Part shown: piece after piece, positions 1-9,165 of the stretch | Position numbering within the stretch: the first letter of the stretch is position 1 | How the letters are laid out: each line of letters opens with the position of its first letter | From: Rhodospirillaceae bacterium | Lineage (GTDB): Bacteria; Pseudomonadota; Alphaproteobacteria; Rhodospirillales; Rhodospirillaceae | Direction: 5' to 3' | DNA length: 64,000 bases | Assembly: GCA_040219235.1 (NCBI GenBank) | Contig: JAVJSV010000012.1 | Location: 806,001 to 870,000 of the forward strand | Position numbers and translations under genes: made by a program | Notes under the pieces: generated by a model | Database searches by the model: none | What the model saw: the letters and a program-made list of their open reading frames with translations, nothing else | What the model was told of the DNA's origin: nothing

Positions 1-1
1 T

Positions 2-367
2 CCAAAGTCGCTAAGGCAGCAAGGTATGGCACTTGGTAAAGGTGTAAATTACCATAACACCTTTGCTAGGTGGGTTTGGCCGTTTGATGATGCTCAAGCA
101 ACTATTGATGCCTGTGAAGAGTTTGTCGCGTACTCTCAAGGCCGCAGTGTCGATGTAAATAAATATAAAATGAGCTTTGATGAAGTATTACTGTGCCTTT
201 CTGAGTCTTTGGGTGCAGATGCTGTTAGTGTTATAAAATCAAAATATTCTAACAGACAAAATGGACCACTATTCATAAATCGTCAATTTAAATGGGAAGA
301 TAAGCGCAATATGTCATATGTTATTAAAAGCGCCGATTCATCTAATAATGATTTCTCAGTCTTCTAG
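2..367 (+). CDS. C-terminal part of an unrecognised protein, cut by the window start
   Basis: The reading frame is open from the first bases of the window to the stop at 365-367, so this is probably the 3' end of a longer gene. The ATG at 26 need not be a start. The visible part (about 120 residues) is soluble, without membrane segments or signal peptide. It is aromatic-rich near its start (RWVWPFD) and has an acidic helical middle. I do not recognise a family. It lies upstream of glycan-synthesis genes on the same strand, so a role in the same surface-glycan region is possible but only by association. Confidence 0.55.
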   Translation, partial: PKSLRQQGMALGKGVNYHNTFARWVWPFDDAQATIDACEEFVAYSQGRSVDVNKYKMSFDEVLLCLSESLGADAVSVIKSKYSNRQNGPLFINRQFKWEDKRNMSYVIKSADSSNNDFSVF

Positions 368-460
368 TTTATCTTTTACTAAGAACGGTCTTGTCGCTTA
401 GATGAAATTTTGTGAGCAGGCTATTCTGGTTGTGTTCACAAACTTGCAGTATCTCAGACA

Positions 461-485
461 AGTAGCTTGCTAGGGCTATTTTTTT
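461..485 (+). terminator. Weak intrinsic-terminator-like hairpin
   Basis: AGTAGC at 461-466 can pair (one G-T pair) with GCTATT at 475-480 across an 8-base loop, and a run of T follows to 485. It sits about 95 bases after the stop of the first, partial gene and before the next gene. The stem is short, so this is a weak candidate. Confidence 0.3.
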
Positions 486-546
486 GCCTTGGACTAATTA
501 ATTAGTCCTGATTAGCGCATCTAACTTTATAGGTTTCTATAATTTT

Positions 547-2031
547 ATGACAGCAGTAAGCCGTATTAAACAGATTGCTGACGAATTGGTTGCAGTTGAA
601 GCTGCTGTTGACGTCAACAAACTGAAATTTGGTGATTTAAAGCTTTGGCCTCTTGTCAGGCGCATGCATCATTTTACGCGTGGCGCAAAAGATCCAAAGC
701 AGCCGACTTCAACTGACGAGATTAAAAACAACGCCTATTCTGATTTGAGCTTGAAGTGGACTGGATCGGAAATAGACCGTGTTGCTATAGAAGATTGGCA
801 AAAAAGTGCAATTGACGGGCAAGTTCCTGTGGATGTCATGTTTGTCTCTCGCCTTCTTGATCATACAGATCTCGTTGATGGCCTAGCGTACAACCGGCTA
901 TTTGATCCTTGGCTTGATCTATGCCGTGGAAAACTTAATGCGCTCAAGATTGAATTTAATGACCTAAATAAACCGCCTCCTGAAGGAAGGTTTGAACCCA
1001 CGGCCGGTTATACCTTGCCCGATTGGAATGACGAGTCCCTCTTGGATGGAATTCCGCAGAGCGTTGAAGGCTTTGATGACGTAAATAAAGTCTTTCAACG
1101 GTTCAGCGGCAGTCCCATCAATTTTTCTGCATTAACTCATCACTTGCCGCGTATCTGGTCTCGCAAAAAGACATTTTCAGATATTCTCAAACGGATAAAG
1201 CCGAAAGCTGTCTGTGTAATCTGTTATTATACGACTGATATATTTGCTTTGATTTGGGCATGCAAAGAATTGGGCGTTCCGACGATTGACGTCCAGCATG
1301 GACAGCAAGGACCCTATCATGCCCTATACAACCATTGGACACGGATTCCGAATGATGGTTACGAAGTTTTGCCTGATTTTTTCTTTTGCTGGGATGAGAT
1401 GATCCGAGATTTTCAAACTGCTCATACAATTAGCAGTCAGTATGCTCCTAATTCTCTAGTTGCAGGAAACCCTTGGATTGATTTATGGAGACGAACAGAT
1501 GCTTTTACTTTCTCACCCGAATTAAAGCGCTTCATAGATAGCTTTAAGAGTAAGGTTTCTGTGCTTGTTGGCTTGCAGCCGTATGAAACGCTTTTTCCTG
1601 ATAATATTCCTTCCGCAATGCGGTTAACACCGGATTGGATTTGGTTGCTGCGTGTACACCCACATCAGCGTCACAGAATACCGCTGATCAAAGCTTTTTT
1701 GGATTCAGCCGAGCTCAATAACTATGAAATCGATGTGGCAACACATGCGCCACTCTATCCATTGCTAAAGAACGTTTCCCATCTTGTAACAGCATTTTCT
1801 TCAATAGCATGGGAAGCACATAAATTTGGTTGCCCTGTTACGTTGACGGACCCAAGTGGTTTAGATGCCTATGACCAACAAATAACGGATGGAACTTTCG
1901 GGTATGCGATTAAGGCAAAAACTATTGTGGAATCTATCAGCAATCGGTCACGTCGAACGGAGGGCGCGGTTTTAGAAGATTCCTCAGCTGTTAATCCTGC
2001 GCAAATTCTAGCTGATGTTTGTAATAGCTAA
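547..2031 (+). CDS. Capsule-type GT-B glycosyltransferase / surface carbohydrate synthesis protein
   Basis: A soluble protein of 494 residues. The C-terminal two thirds look like the GT-B fold of capsule polysaccharide and polysialyltransferase-like enzymes. A motif with DVQHGQQG near residue 255 resembles the conserved H-Q/H-G loop, RVHPHQR follows near 375, and an SSIAWEAHKFG stretch near 420 corresponds to the nucleotide-sugar-binding helix of such enzymes. The N-terminal 150 residues form a separate domain with a WPLVRR motif, also found in the short gene at 2092-2808. It lies upstream of nonulosonate genes, so transfer of a sialic-acid-like sugar is a reasonable inference, but donor and acceptor are unknown. 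The ATG start at 547 fits the domain start. Confidence 0.65.
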   Translation: MTAVSRIKQIADELVAVEAAVDVNKLKFGDLKLWPLVRRMHHFTRGAKDPKQPTSTDEIKNNAYSDLSLKWTGSEIDRVAIEDWQKSAIDGQVPVDVMFVSRLLDHTDLVDGLAYNRLFDPWLDLCRGKLNALKIEFNDLNKPPPEGRFEPTAGYTLPDWNDESLLDGIPQSVEGFDDVNKVFQRFSGSPINFSALTHHLPRIWSRKKTFSDILKRIKPKAVCVICYYTTDIFALIWACKELGVPTIDVQHGQQGPYHALYNHWTRIPNDGYEVLPDFFFCWDEMIRDFQTAHTISSQYAPNSLVAGNPWIDLWRRTDAFTFSPELKRFIDSFKSKVSVLVGLQPYETLFPDNIPSAMRLTPDWIWLLRVHPHQRHRIPLIKAFLDSAELNNYEIDVATHAPLYPLLKNVSHLVTAFSSIAWEAHKFGCPVTLTDPSGLDAYDQQITDGTFGYAIKAKTIVESISNRSRRTEGAVLEDSSAVNPAQILADVCNS

Positions 2032-2091
2032 TTATTATCAGAATTAGGTAAAGCCTATCAGTGGCCGAATTAAAGCTATGTAGACTTTTTG

Positions 2092-2808
2092 TTAGAATGG
2101 CAAGGAGAGTGACCGTTTCATTTCCTCATCGCTAAGGGCGTATGCTTCTATCACATGCGGTATGTCTTGGTAATGTTCGAGCAATTCCCAAAACCAGCTG
2201 TTCGCGCTATAAGCTAGGTTCTGGTCTTCTTGCCCATCGTTGTCACTTAGATGTAAGGCGCTTGTGAAGGGCTTTGTCCGTTCCATAAAGTCATACGGGC
2301 TGAATCCCAATGCCGTAGCAGAAACACGCGCGTGACCAACGTCAATAAGGAAGCTGACATTGCTGCGGTTGATGTCAGACATAAACCGTTCAATTTTCAG
2401 GCGGCTGTATTGAGAGAGCCTATCAAAAAGGCTATCTAGTATCTTTGCGTAAGCCTTGTCGCCAATGCTATCGCGATGTTCCTCTGGTCTCAGAAAGAAT
2501 AGCAAATCAGGAGCTTCGGTGCTTGTTTGCATCGCCTCTTCAGAGGCTTGATGATCCACATGGATTAGTGGGGATGAAGAGCCACCAATGATATGTGTGT
2601 TAAGTTGGCTGACGTCTGAGAAACTTGGTCCATCGTTGTTAACTGATGGAGCGCTAGGGCCAGACATGGATTTGTAATACTCATTCATTAAATGAATCCA
2701 AATCCGTTGTCGGAATAACGGCCATGCACATACACCACCATAATTTAGCGCATTTGTATCGATGCTTTTTTCTATCTCTGTGATGATCGAAATTGCTTCT
2801 TGGTGCAT
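2092..2808 (-). CDS. Chimeric short protein: glycosyltransferase N-domain joined to TIM-barrel tail (possible remnant)
   Basis: The 238 residues split in two. Residues 1 to about 145 align by eye with the N-terminal domain of the convergent neighbour at 547-2031. Shared landmarks are a WPLFRQ/WPLVRR motif near residue 30, a D-x2-F-x2-R stretch, an H-x-D, an AY and a final LKIE, all in the same order. Residues from about 150 resemble the C-terminal strands of a xylose-isomerase/AP-endonuclease-2 TIM barrel (FLIDVGHARVSA, then HLSDNDG). The same kind of barrel ends the protein encoded at 3027-5315, which has FCLDISHSK and HIVDAEG. Half a barrel is unlikely to fold as a normal enzyme, so a deletion fusion or a regulatory remnant is likely. 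Catalytic function cannot be assigned. Confidence 0.5.
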   Translation of the reverse strand: MHQEAISIITEIEKSIDTNALNYGGVCAWPLFRQRIWIHLMNEYYKSMSGPSAPSVNNDGPSFSDVSQLNTHIIGGSSSPLIHVDHQASEEAMQTSTEAPDLLFFLRPEEHRDSIGDKAYAKILDSLFDRLSQYSRLKIERFMSDINRSNVSFLIDVGHARVSATALGFSPYDFMERTKPFTSALHLSDNDGQEDQNLAYSANSWFWELLEHYQDIPHVIEAYALSDEEMKRSLSLPF

Positions 2809-3026
2809 ATTTGAGTTTTCCCGATGGACTAGCGAATATTGGAACTCTCTTAATTAGGGTCGTTGCAGAAGCGACGCTGATACTTTGAGTATTTAAAGCG
2901 CTATGTTGCTGTAACTATGGGGTAACCTAAAGTTAACCCTATTATGGTTCTGTGGCAGCCTTATGTCTGTTTGTTTAACGGGCGTCTGTTACTATCGTCA
3001 TACTGAATTGTTAGAGCCTCAATGTC

Positions 3027-5315
3027 ATGATTATTGATAGTAATATTACGCCTTTTGTAGTGTCGTCGCTCGATAGTATCAGAGTTGCGCTTAACAAGAT
3101 TAACGATAACAAATCTCGCTTTGTCATCTGTATTGACAAGAATGGTGTGATTGAGGGCGTTATCACTGACGGTGATTTTCGTCGCTGGGTTGCAGCTCAG
3201 GTAAATGTTGATATTGAGCGCTCTGCTGTCGACGTGGCAAATAAAGATTTTGAAGCTCTATCAATAAACTCTGAACTCTCGTCTATTCGGCAAAAGCTGA
3301 CCAAGCGAGTCACATATTATGATGACGCTGGGAAAGCGACGACCAAAGGCGTTAAGTTTGTACCCTTGGTTGATAACCGGTCGCGTCTCGTTGCAATAGC
3401 CAGACCAGAGTCAGGCTCTCTACAGATTGATAGCTTTGCTATCAGCGATGAAGGGCGAGCTTTTGTTGTTGCCGAGATTGGAATCAATCATGATGGCAGT
3501 TTAGATAAGGCGAAAGCTTTGGTTGATTTGGCGGCGAGTGCAGGTGCAGATAGTGCTAAATTCCAAATGAGACATATGGATCACCTCTATCGAAACGCAG
3601 GCAATCCTGATGATGTAAGCGCTGACTTGGGCTCTCAGTACACTCTGGATGTTCTTGCGCGGTCATTATTAAGTGACGAAGACATGTTCAGTGTTTTCGA
3701 TTATTGTAAAAGTGTTGGGTTGATTCCGCTGTGTACGCCCTGGGACTTAAAAAGCGTAGAGGTTCTAGAGCAGTATGGAATTCCGGCTTATAAAGTTGCT
3801 TCGGCGGACCTCACAAATCATGAATTACTTCGTGCTTTAGGAGAAACGCGAAAGCCTCTTATCATGTCGACGGGGATGTCTACTGAAGAAGAAATTAGGG
3901 AAAGCGTTGGTCTTCTTCAGAGGTTTGGGTCGACGTATGCTTTGTTGCATTGTAACTCAACTTATCCAGCTCCCTTTAAGGACGTTAATCTTAAGTACAT
4001 GAGTCGACTCAAAGAGATCGGCACTTGTATTGTCGGTTATTCTGGCCACGAACGGGGTTACTCCATTCCTGTTGCTGCCGTTGCCTTGGGAGCAAAGATC
4101 ATTGAAAAACATTTCACGGATGATCGCAATCAGGAAGGTAATGACCACAAAGTAAGCCTGCTACCTTTTGAATTTCGAGAAATGGTAAATTCAATCCGGC
4201 ATGTTGAAGAAGCCATGGGGGCGGGCGATTTGAGGACGGTTACCCAAGGTGAGCGGATGAACAGAGAGAACCTCGCAAAAAGCGTTATCGCGGCTATACC
4301 AATTGAAAGCGGAGTGCAGGTCACGCCGGATATGCTGATTGTGAGGAGTCCTGGAAAAGGTTTGCAGCCGAATCGGTTGAATGAGCTGATAGGTCAGCGC
4401 GCTAAGCACTCATTCGAGGCCGGAGATTTTTTCTACCCTTCAGACTTACTAAATACTGTTGTTGAGCCACGCCAATACAATTTCCGCCGACCCTATGGGA
4501 TACCGGTTCGATATCACGACTTTACTGAGCTTTCTCAATTAGCACCCTTGGACTTTATAGAGTTTCATCTTTCATACAAAGATATGGAACTCGATGTTAG
4601 CGATTATATTGATGGTCCCTATGATATGGATGTTGTTGTCCATAGTCCTGACTTATTCCCCGGTGATCATATTTTAAATCTTGCCGAGAGTGCCAAGGTT
4701 TACCGGCAGAGATCTGTAGACGAGCTTCAGCGGGTTATAGACTTATCATTAGAGATCAAAACGAACTTTAAACGGTCAGACCGGCTACCAATTGTTGTTA
4801 GTCTCGGTGGCTTTTCACGCAACGCACCCGTGCCGTATAAGGCCCGTGAGGCGATGTACGACCTTGTGCTTGATAGCCTATCAAAACTGGACATGCAGGG
4901 TGTCGAGATATTGCCCCAGACGCTGCCTCCATTTCCCTGGTATCTTGGGGGGCAATTGTACTGCAACCTGTTCGTTGATCCGGAAGATATGGTTAGTTTT
5001 GCTCAGTCTTCGGGCTTAAAATTTTGCCTTGATATCAGTCATTCTAAGCTTGCATGCAACCATAGAAAAACCAGCTTTAAGAGCTTTGTCGATCAAATTG
5101 CACCGCATACGTCACATCTTCATATTGTAGATGCGGAAGGCGTGGACGGAGAAGGAATTCAGATTGGAGATGGCGAAGTAGATTTCGCGCTCCTGGCAAA
5201 GCAACTTGATGAGTTTTGTCCGAATGCCTGGTTTATTCCAGAAATTTGGCAAGGCCATAAAAATAATGGCGAGGGTTTTTGGGTTGCTTTTGATCGACTG
5301 GAGCAGTGGTTTTGA
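3027..5315 (+). CDS. Four-domain nonulosonate synthase: CBS pair, NeuB, SAF, TIM-barrel
   Basis: NeuB enzymes condense phosphoenolpyruvate with an N-acetyl-hexosamine to make sialic, legionaminic or pseudaminic acids. This 762-residue protein is about twice the usual 340-350. Residues 1-125 look like a CBS pair (ITDGDFRRW). Residues 140-395 are the NeuB barrel (AEIGINHDG, KFQM, STGMS, LHCNSTYP, EKHF). Residues 408-470 are an antifreeze-like SAF domain that closes the active site. Residues 480-762 form an AP-endonuclase-2/xylose-isomerase-type barrel (CLDISHSK, HIVDAEG). The last domain may be a sugar-phosphate isomerase or epimerase supplying the substrate, and CBS may bind a nucleotide; both are inference. 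The stop overlaps the next start, so the two genes are translationally coupled. Confidence 0.85.
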   Translation: MIIDSNITPFVVSSLDSIRVALNKINDNKSRFVICIDKNGVIEGVITDGDFRRWVAAQVNVDIERSAVDVANKDFEALSINSELSSIRQKLTKRVTYYDDAGKATTKGVKFVPLVDNRSRLVAIARPESGSLQIDSFAISDEGRAFVVAEIGINHDGSLDKAKALVDLAASAGADSAKFQMRHMDHLYRNAGNPDDVSADLGSQYTLDVLARSLLSDEDMFSVFDYCKSVGLIPLCTPWDLKSVEVLEQYGIPAYKVASADLTNHELLRALGETRKPLIMSTGMSTEEEIRESVGLLQRFGSTYALLHCNSTYPAPFKDVNLKYMSRLKEIGTCIVGYSGHERGYSIPVAAVALGAKIIEKHFTDDRNQEGNDHKVSLLPFEFREMVNSIRHVEEAMGAGDLRTVTQGERMNRENLAKSVIAAIPIESGVQVTPDMLIVRSPGKGLQPNRLNELIGQRAKHSFEAGDFFYPSDLLNTVVEPRQYNFRRPYGIPVRYHDFTELSQLAPLDFIEFHLSYKDMELDVSDYIDGPYDMDVVVHSPDLFPGDHILNLAESAKVYRQRSVDELQRVIDLSLEIKTNFKRSDRLPIVVSLGGFSRNAPVPYKAREAMYDLVLDSLSKLDMQGVEILPQTLPPFPWYLGGQLYCNLFVDPEDMVSFAQSSGLKFCLDISHSKLACNHRKTSFKSFVDQIAPHTSHLHIVDAEGVDGEGIQIGDGEVDFALLAKQLDEFCPNAWFIPEIWQGHKNNGEGFWVAFDRLEQWF

Positions 5316-6322
5316 CACGCCGCAATGTGGCATTAATTACAGGTATTGGCGGTCAGGATGGGTCTTACCTGGCGGAGCTCTTACTTGAGAAAGGGTATGA
5401 GGTTCATGGCTTGTTAAGGCCCAGGCAACTTAATGACCCATCGTTGATACCCGAGAACATTTCACACATTTCCTCTCAACTTACTCTTCACCCTGGAATA
5501 TTGGAGATGCAAACCAGCATTGAGCATGCCGTGGCAAAAGTGAGGCCGACAGAATGTTATCATCTTGCTGGCCCGAGTTTTGTAGAGTCAACGATCGTAG
5601 AAGAGCCAGCAATTCTGTCTGCTCTTGTTGGTGGAACGCATATTTTATTATCCTCAATAAAAGAAACAGTTCCAGAATGTCGTTTTTTTCTGGCGGGCTC
5701 GTCTGAAATGTTTGGAGCGGTTAAAACCTCTCCTCAGGATGAGCAGACACCTTTTAATCCAAGGTCCGTTTACGGTCTAGCTAAGCTGTCGGCTTATCAA
5801 CTCGCAGCCTATTATCGTAGATTTCATAGGCTCTATACGGCAACGGCCTTTCTATATAATCATGAGTCGGTGCGGAGGGGCTTAGAGTTTCTTCCCAGAA
5901 AGCTAGCGCGTGGTGTGGCTAGAATCCATGCTGGACTCCAACAGTCCCTTCTTCTCGGTAATTTAGAGGCCCAGAGAGACTGGGGGTATGCGCCAGAATA
6001 TGTTGAGGCGATGTGGGCCATGCTGCAACAAGATGTGCCTGATGATTTTGTGATTGCCACGGGTAAGACTCATACAGTCAAGGACTTGGTTCGGTGGGCT
6101 TTTGAGTCCGTCGAGTTGGATTATGAACAGTATGTTCAAATAGATTCACGGTACGTACGCCCCCTCGAAGAGGTAACGCTCACAGGTGACATTTCAAAAA
6201 TCCGTGCTGCCTTGGGATGGTCGCCAGTGAAGCCGTTGAAAGAAGTGGTTGAAGAGTTGGTCAGGAATGAACTGTCACTTTTGGAAAGGGGACAGATATC
6301 AACTGACTCTGACGTAAATTAA
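5306..6322 (+). CDS. GDP-mannose 4,6-dehydratase-family NDP-sugar dehydratase
   Basis: An extended short-chain dehydrogenase of 338 residues, close to the usual GMD length. The NAD(P)-binding loop is GIGGQDGSYLAE near residue 12, followed by HLAGPSFVE near 90. The catalytic SSEMFG stretch is near 132 and the YGLAK pair near 156-160. A FLYNHES motif resembles the GMD signature LFNHESPRRG. It would oxidise C4 and dehydrate C5-C6 of an NDP-hexose, giving the 4-keto-6-deoxy intermediate that nonulosonate or deoxysugar pathways need. The substrate is not determined here. The start is GTG 5306 or TTG 5312, both overlapping the upstream stop. Confidence 0.75.
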   Translation: MVLTRRNVALITGIGGQDGSYLAELLLEKGYEVHGLLRPRQLNDPSLIPENISHISSQLTLHPGILEMQTSIEHAVAKVRPTECYHLAGPSFVESTIVEEPAILSALVGGTHILLSSIKETVPECRFFLAGSSEMFGAVKTSPQDEQTPFNPRSVYGLAKLSAYQLAAYYRRFHRLYTATAFLYNHESVRRGLEFLPRKLARGVARIHAGLQQSLLLGNLEAQRDWGYAPEYVEAMWAMLQQDVPDDFVIATGKTHTVKDLVRWAFESVELDYEQYVQIDSRYVRPLEEVTLTGDISKIRAALGWSPVKPLKEVVEELVRNELSLLERGQISTDSDVN

Positions 6323-6338
6323 GTTTAGTAGGACGAAT

Positions 6339-7049
6339 ATGAAAGACCGAGTTCTTGCAATAATACCAGCACGTGGCGGATCTAAGCGCTTGCCGCGTAA
6401 GAATGTGAAGAAATTAAATGGCAAGCCACTTATCAGTTACACAATCGAGGCTGCAATCTCTTCCTCTGTATTTGACTCGATCATGGTCAACTCAGATGAT
6501 GAAGAAGTTTTGTCGATCGCAAAAAGCTATAAAGCAGTTGTAGCTCGCCTTAGGCCAGACCGCCTCGCAGGCGACAAAGTTAAAGTTATCGAACTTATTT
6601 TAGAGCTCGCGCAAGAACCAGAGATTGCTGAACAGTTTTCAATTATTGCTCTGCTGTTGCCAACGTGCCCGTTTAGACGCCCTATAGATATCAAGAAGGG
6701 TTTCGATATGTTTAATTCTGATGTTGACGCTGTCGTTAGCGTATCAGAATACGACTTTCCATATTCTATGAGTGTACGTATTGATGATGCCGGGACATTG
6801 GAGCACGTATTTGACCCGGCTCCACTGATTACTGGACATACTAGGTCTCAAGATCATGCGCCTGTTTACCACCCCAACGGCGCCTTTTACTTTGGCTGGA
6901 GAGAACAATTTATTGCCAACGGAAACTTTTTTTCTGGGAAAACTTTAGGTTACAAAATGCCAAGACTGCAGTCTGTAGATATTGATGAAGAAGTCGATTT
7001 TCGATATGCAGAATTTTTACTACAGTCCGGTGAGATCTCTGTCGATTGA
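6339..7049 (+). CDS. neuA: Acylneuraminate (nonulosonate) cytidylyltransferase
   Basis: Activates a nine-carbon keto-sugar acid with CTP to the CMP-sugar used by glycosyltransferases. The 236-residue length matches NeuA/PseF/LegF. The N-terminal nucleotide-binding signature ARGGSKRLPRKN is intact near residue 11, a LLPTCPFRRP motif lies near 105, PNGAFYF near 185, and the metal-binding DIDEEVDF near the C-terminus. It follows the dehydratase by 16 bases and precedes the aldolase gene. The exact sugar (Neu5Ac, Leg or Pse type) cannot be told from sequence alone; the symbol denotes the family. Confidence 0.88.
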   Translation: MKDRVLAIIPARGGSKRLPRKNVKKLNGKPLISYTIEAAISSSVFDSIMVNSDDEEVLSIAKSYKAVVARLRPDRLAGDKVKVIELILELAQEPEIAEQFSIIALLLPTCPFRRPIDIKKGFDMFNSDVDAVVSVSEYDFPYSMSVRIDDAGTLEHVFDPAPLITGHTRSQDHAPVYHPNGAFYFGWREQFIANGNFFSGKTLGYKMPRLQSVDIDEEVDFRYAEFLLQSGEISVD

Positions 7050-7085
7050 TAGATGTTTAACGTCGTCCCTTGAGGGAAGGTTTGT

Positions 7086-8024
7086 ATGCCCAATCAGAAA
7101 TTTGTCGAAATTGCCTCGAGCATTGCTGGGCCTGTGTATCCTATTTGCCCTGCTTTCACAGAAAACGGTGAATTAGATCTGGAGGGTACATCTGCTTATG
7201 TGCGTTATCTGGTTGAGAATGGCGCTCGGCATGTAATGACAACGGCCGGGACCAGCCGTTTCAACCTTCTATCAGATATTGAAGTGAAAGCTCTAAATGC
7301 CTGCGTGGTTGAATCATCTGGCTCTGCACTAACCATTATCGGTAATCCGATGAATGGAGGGACTGCGTCGGCCATTGCATTTGCCAAACATAGCCAGGAA
7401 ATCGGCGCTGACGCTTATCTTGTCTATTATCCTGAGCGCTTTTATAGCAACGAAGATGTTTTCGAGTATTTCTACAGTGTTAGTAGGGCTGTGCCTGATA
7501 TTGGGATTATGATTCATGCTACGCCTATGAGAGCGGCGGCACCGACAAGCGGACCTACTGAGCCATTCTCTGTTAAACTTGTTGAAATGATGTGTGACCT
7601 TCCAAACTTTATCGGAATGAAGGAAGAGCATGGGAGCGAAAACCTCCGCTATAATCTTGTTACCAAGTTTGGGAATGATTTGGCATTCGTTGTTGCCGGA
7701 AGCGCAATGGCGATGTACGTGGCCTGTGCACCTTACGGTGTAAAGACGTACCTTACGAGTGTTGGAAGCTATAGACCAGAAATTGAAGAACGGTTCTACA
7801 CTTTACATACAAAGGGTGAAGTTGAAAAAGCGCTCCGGATTGTTAGAGAGTATGAAGACCCGTTTTTTGTTGTTGGCAAGCCCGTGGGGTGGCATCTGGC
7901 TATGAAGGCCACACTCGATCTCATGGGGTTGATGCCTAAATATGAGAGGGAGCCGTTAAAACCGCTCAGTGATGTTGCGCGCAAGCCTATAGTCGACGTC
8001 TTGAAGTCTTTTGGTTGGATTTGA
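7086..8024 (+). CDS. DapA/NanA-family class I aldolase
   Basis: A dihydrodipicolinate-synthase/N-acetylneuraminate-lyase family barrel of 312 residues. It has the substrate-carboxylate loop TTAGTSRFNLL near residue 55, a YYPERFY segment near 118, and a Schiff-base lysine in IGMKEEHG near 180. Family members cleave or form a pyruvate-derived C-C bond. Its place between a CMP-sugar synthetase and a second NeuB suggests work on a keto-sugar acid, either as a lyase or as a synthetic aldolase. The usual GTSGE loop reads GTSRF here, so lysine biosynthesis as a DapA is less likely. The stop is within two bases of the next start. Confidence 0.75.
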   Translation: MPNQKFVEIASSIAGPVYPICPAFTENGELDLEGTSAYVRYLVENGARHVMTTAGTSRFNLLSDIEVKALNACVVESSGSALTIIGNPMNGGTASAIAFAKHSQEIGADAYLVYYPERFYSNEDVFEYFYSVSRAVPDIGIMIHATPMRAAAPTSGPTEPFSVKLVEMMCDLPNFIGMKEEHGSENLRYNLVTKFGNDLAFVVAGSAMAMYVACAPYGVKTYLTSVGSYRPEIEERFYTLHTKGEVEKALRIVREYEDPFFVVGKPVGWHLAMKATLDLMGLMPKYEREPLKPLSDVARKPIVDVLKSFGWI

Positions 8025-8026
8025 CC

Positions 8027-9070
8027 GTGGATAAATTTGAAACCTCGATTGCCATCAGAAACAAAGTAATTTCTAACGTGACTCAGCCTTACATTATCGC
8101 TGAAATGGCGTGTGCGCATGACGGCGATCTAGAAAAGGCAAAGAAACTCATAGATTCCGCTGTTGCTGCTGGTGCTGACGCAATCCAGTTTGAAATTTTG
8201 GATCCTGATGACAACGTGGTTCCTGATACTGAGATGTATCAAATTCTAAAGAAACTCTACTTTAGTCCGGAAGAGTGGGCTGAACTCGTCACATATGCGC
8301 GTCAGAGTGATATTGCTGTCTTTAACTTTGCATATGACCCAGTCAGCCTCGAGTTGGGCTTTAGACTAGAAGTCGATGCTGTGAAGCTGAATTCTTCCGA
8401 TCTTCTCCATATTGACATGCTTCGAAGATGTGCTGAAGAAGGTTTGCCGCTCTCTATGGGAACTGGTGGATCTGCGTTAGAGGAAGTGGAAGCTGGGCTG
8501 AATTGTTATGGGAAGCATGGCGGAACAAAAGTTATTTTGATGCAGGGTGTTCAGAGCTTCCCAACTTTGAACGAATATGCGCGCATTCGACGAATGGGAC
8601 TTCTCAGAGACAAATTTAATTGTCTTGTGGGATATGCTGATCACACAGCTGGTCATACGGACTTGGCAAAAGTAATTGATTTGGTGGCTCTTGGTGCCGG
8701 TGCTACGGTCCTTGAAAAGCACATAACATGGGATCGATCCGAGAAAGGTATCGATCATGAATCAGCATTAGAACCTTCTGAGCTTAAGGACTATGTAAAA
8801 TTGATACGTGAAGCGCAAGTAGTGCTTGGCGATGGAGATGTAACAAAACTAATTGAACCAGACGAGAAGTATCGTCTATTCCAGAAGAAGACGGTGGTTG
8901 CTGCTGTGGATATTTCAGCCGGCGACGTGATTACACGTGATAAAGTTAGGTTTTTAAGAGACATGCGGCAGTCGGGTGTCGCACCTATCGACTTTCCAAG
9001 TCTTGAAGGCAAGCGCGCATTGAATCCCGTCTCTCAGTTTCAGCAAATACAAATGTCAGATGTGTCATAG
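8027..9070 (+). CDS. Second, divergent NeuB-family synthase with SAF domain
   Basis: About 347 residues, the normal NeuB length: barrel about 20-265 and a C-terminal SAF domain about 280-345. Conserved elements are VGYADHT with LEKHITWD (metal histidines), GTGGS and KLNSSD. Elements that differ from the first NeuB are AEMACAHDGD in place of AEIGINHDG, QFEILDPDD in place of KFQM, and MQGVQSFPT in place of HCNSTYP. These touch the sugar-binding side, so a different acceptor sugar is likely. The GTG at 8027 just after the upstream stop is chosen; a TTG at 8015 overlapping that stop is the alternative. It ends the nonulosonate run before the oxygenase gene. Confidence 0.8.
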   Translation: MDKFETSIAIRNKVISNVTQPYIIAEMACAHDGDLEKAKKLIDSAVAAGADAIQFEILDPDDNVVPDTEMYQILKKLYFSPEEWAELVTYARQSDIAVFNFAYDPVSLELGFRLEVDAVKLNSSDLLHIDMLRRCAEEGLPLSMGTGGSALEEVEAGLNCYGKHGGTKVILMQGVQSFPTLNEYARIRRMGLLRDKFNCLVGYADHTAGHTDLAKVIDLVALGAGATVLEKHITWDRSEKGIDHESALEPSELKDYVKLIREAQVVLGDGDVTKLIEPDEKYRLFQKKTVVAAVDISAGDVITRDKVRFLRDMRQSGVAPIDFPSLEGKRALNPVSQFQQIQMSDVS

Positions 9071-9165
9071 TACCTGATTAGCTATATTTAAGTTGAGTTG
9101 TCGCGGCGTTGGCTGATGAGCTGCCTAGGATTGATTATTTTTCTAATGAGTGGGGAATTGGAATC

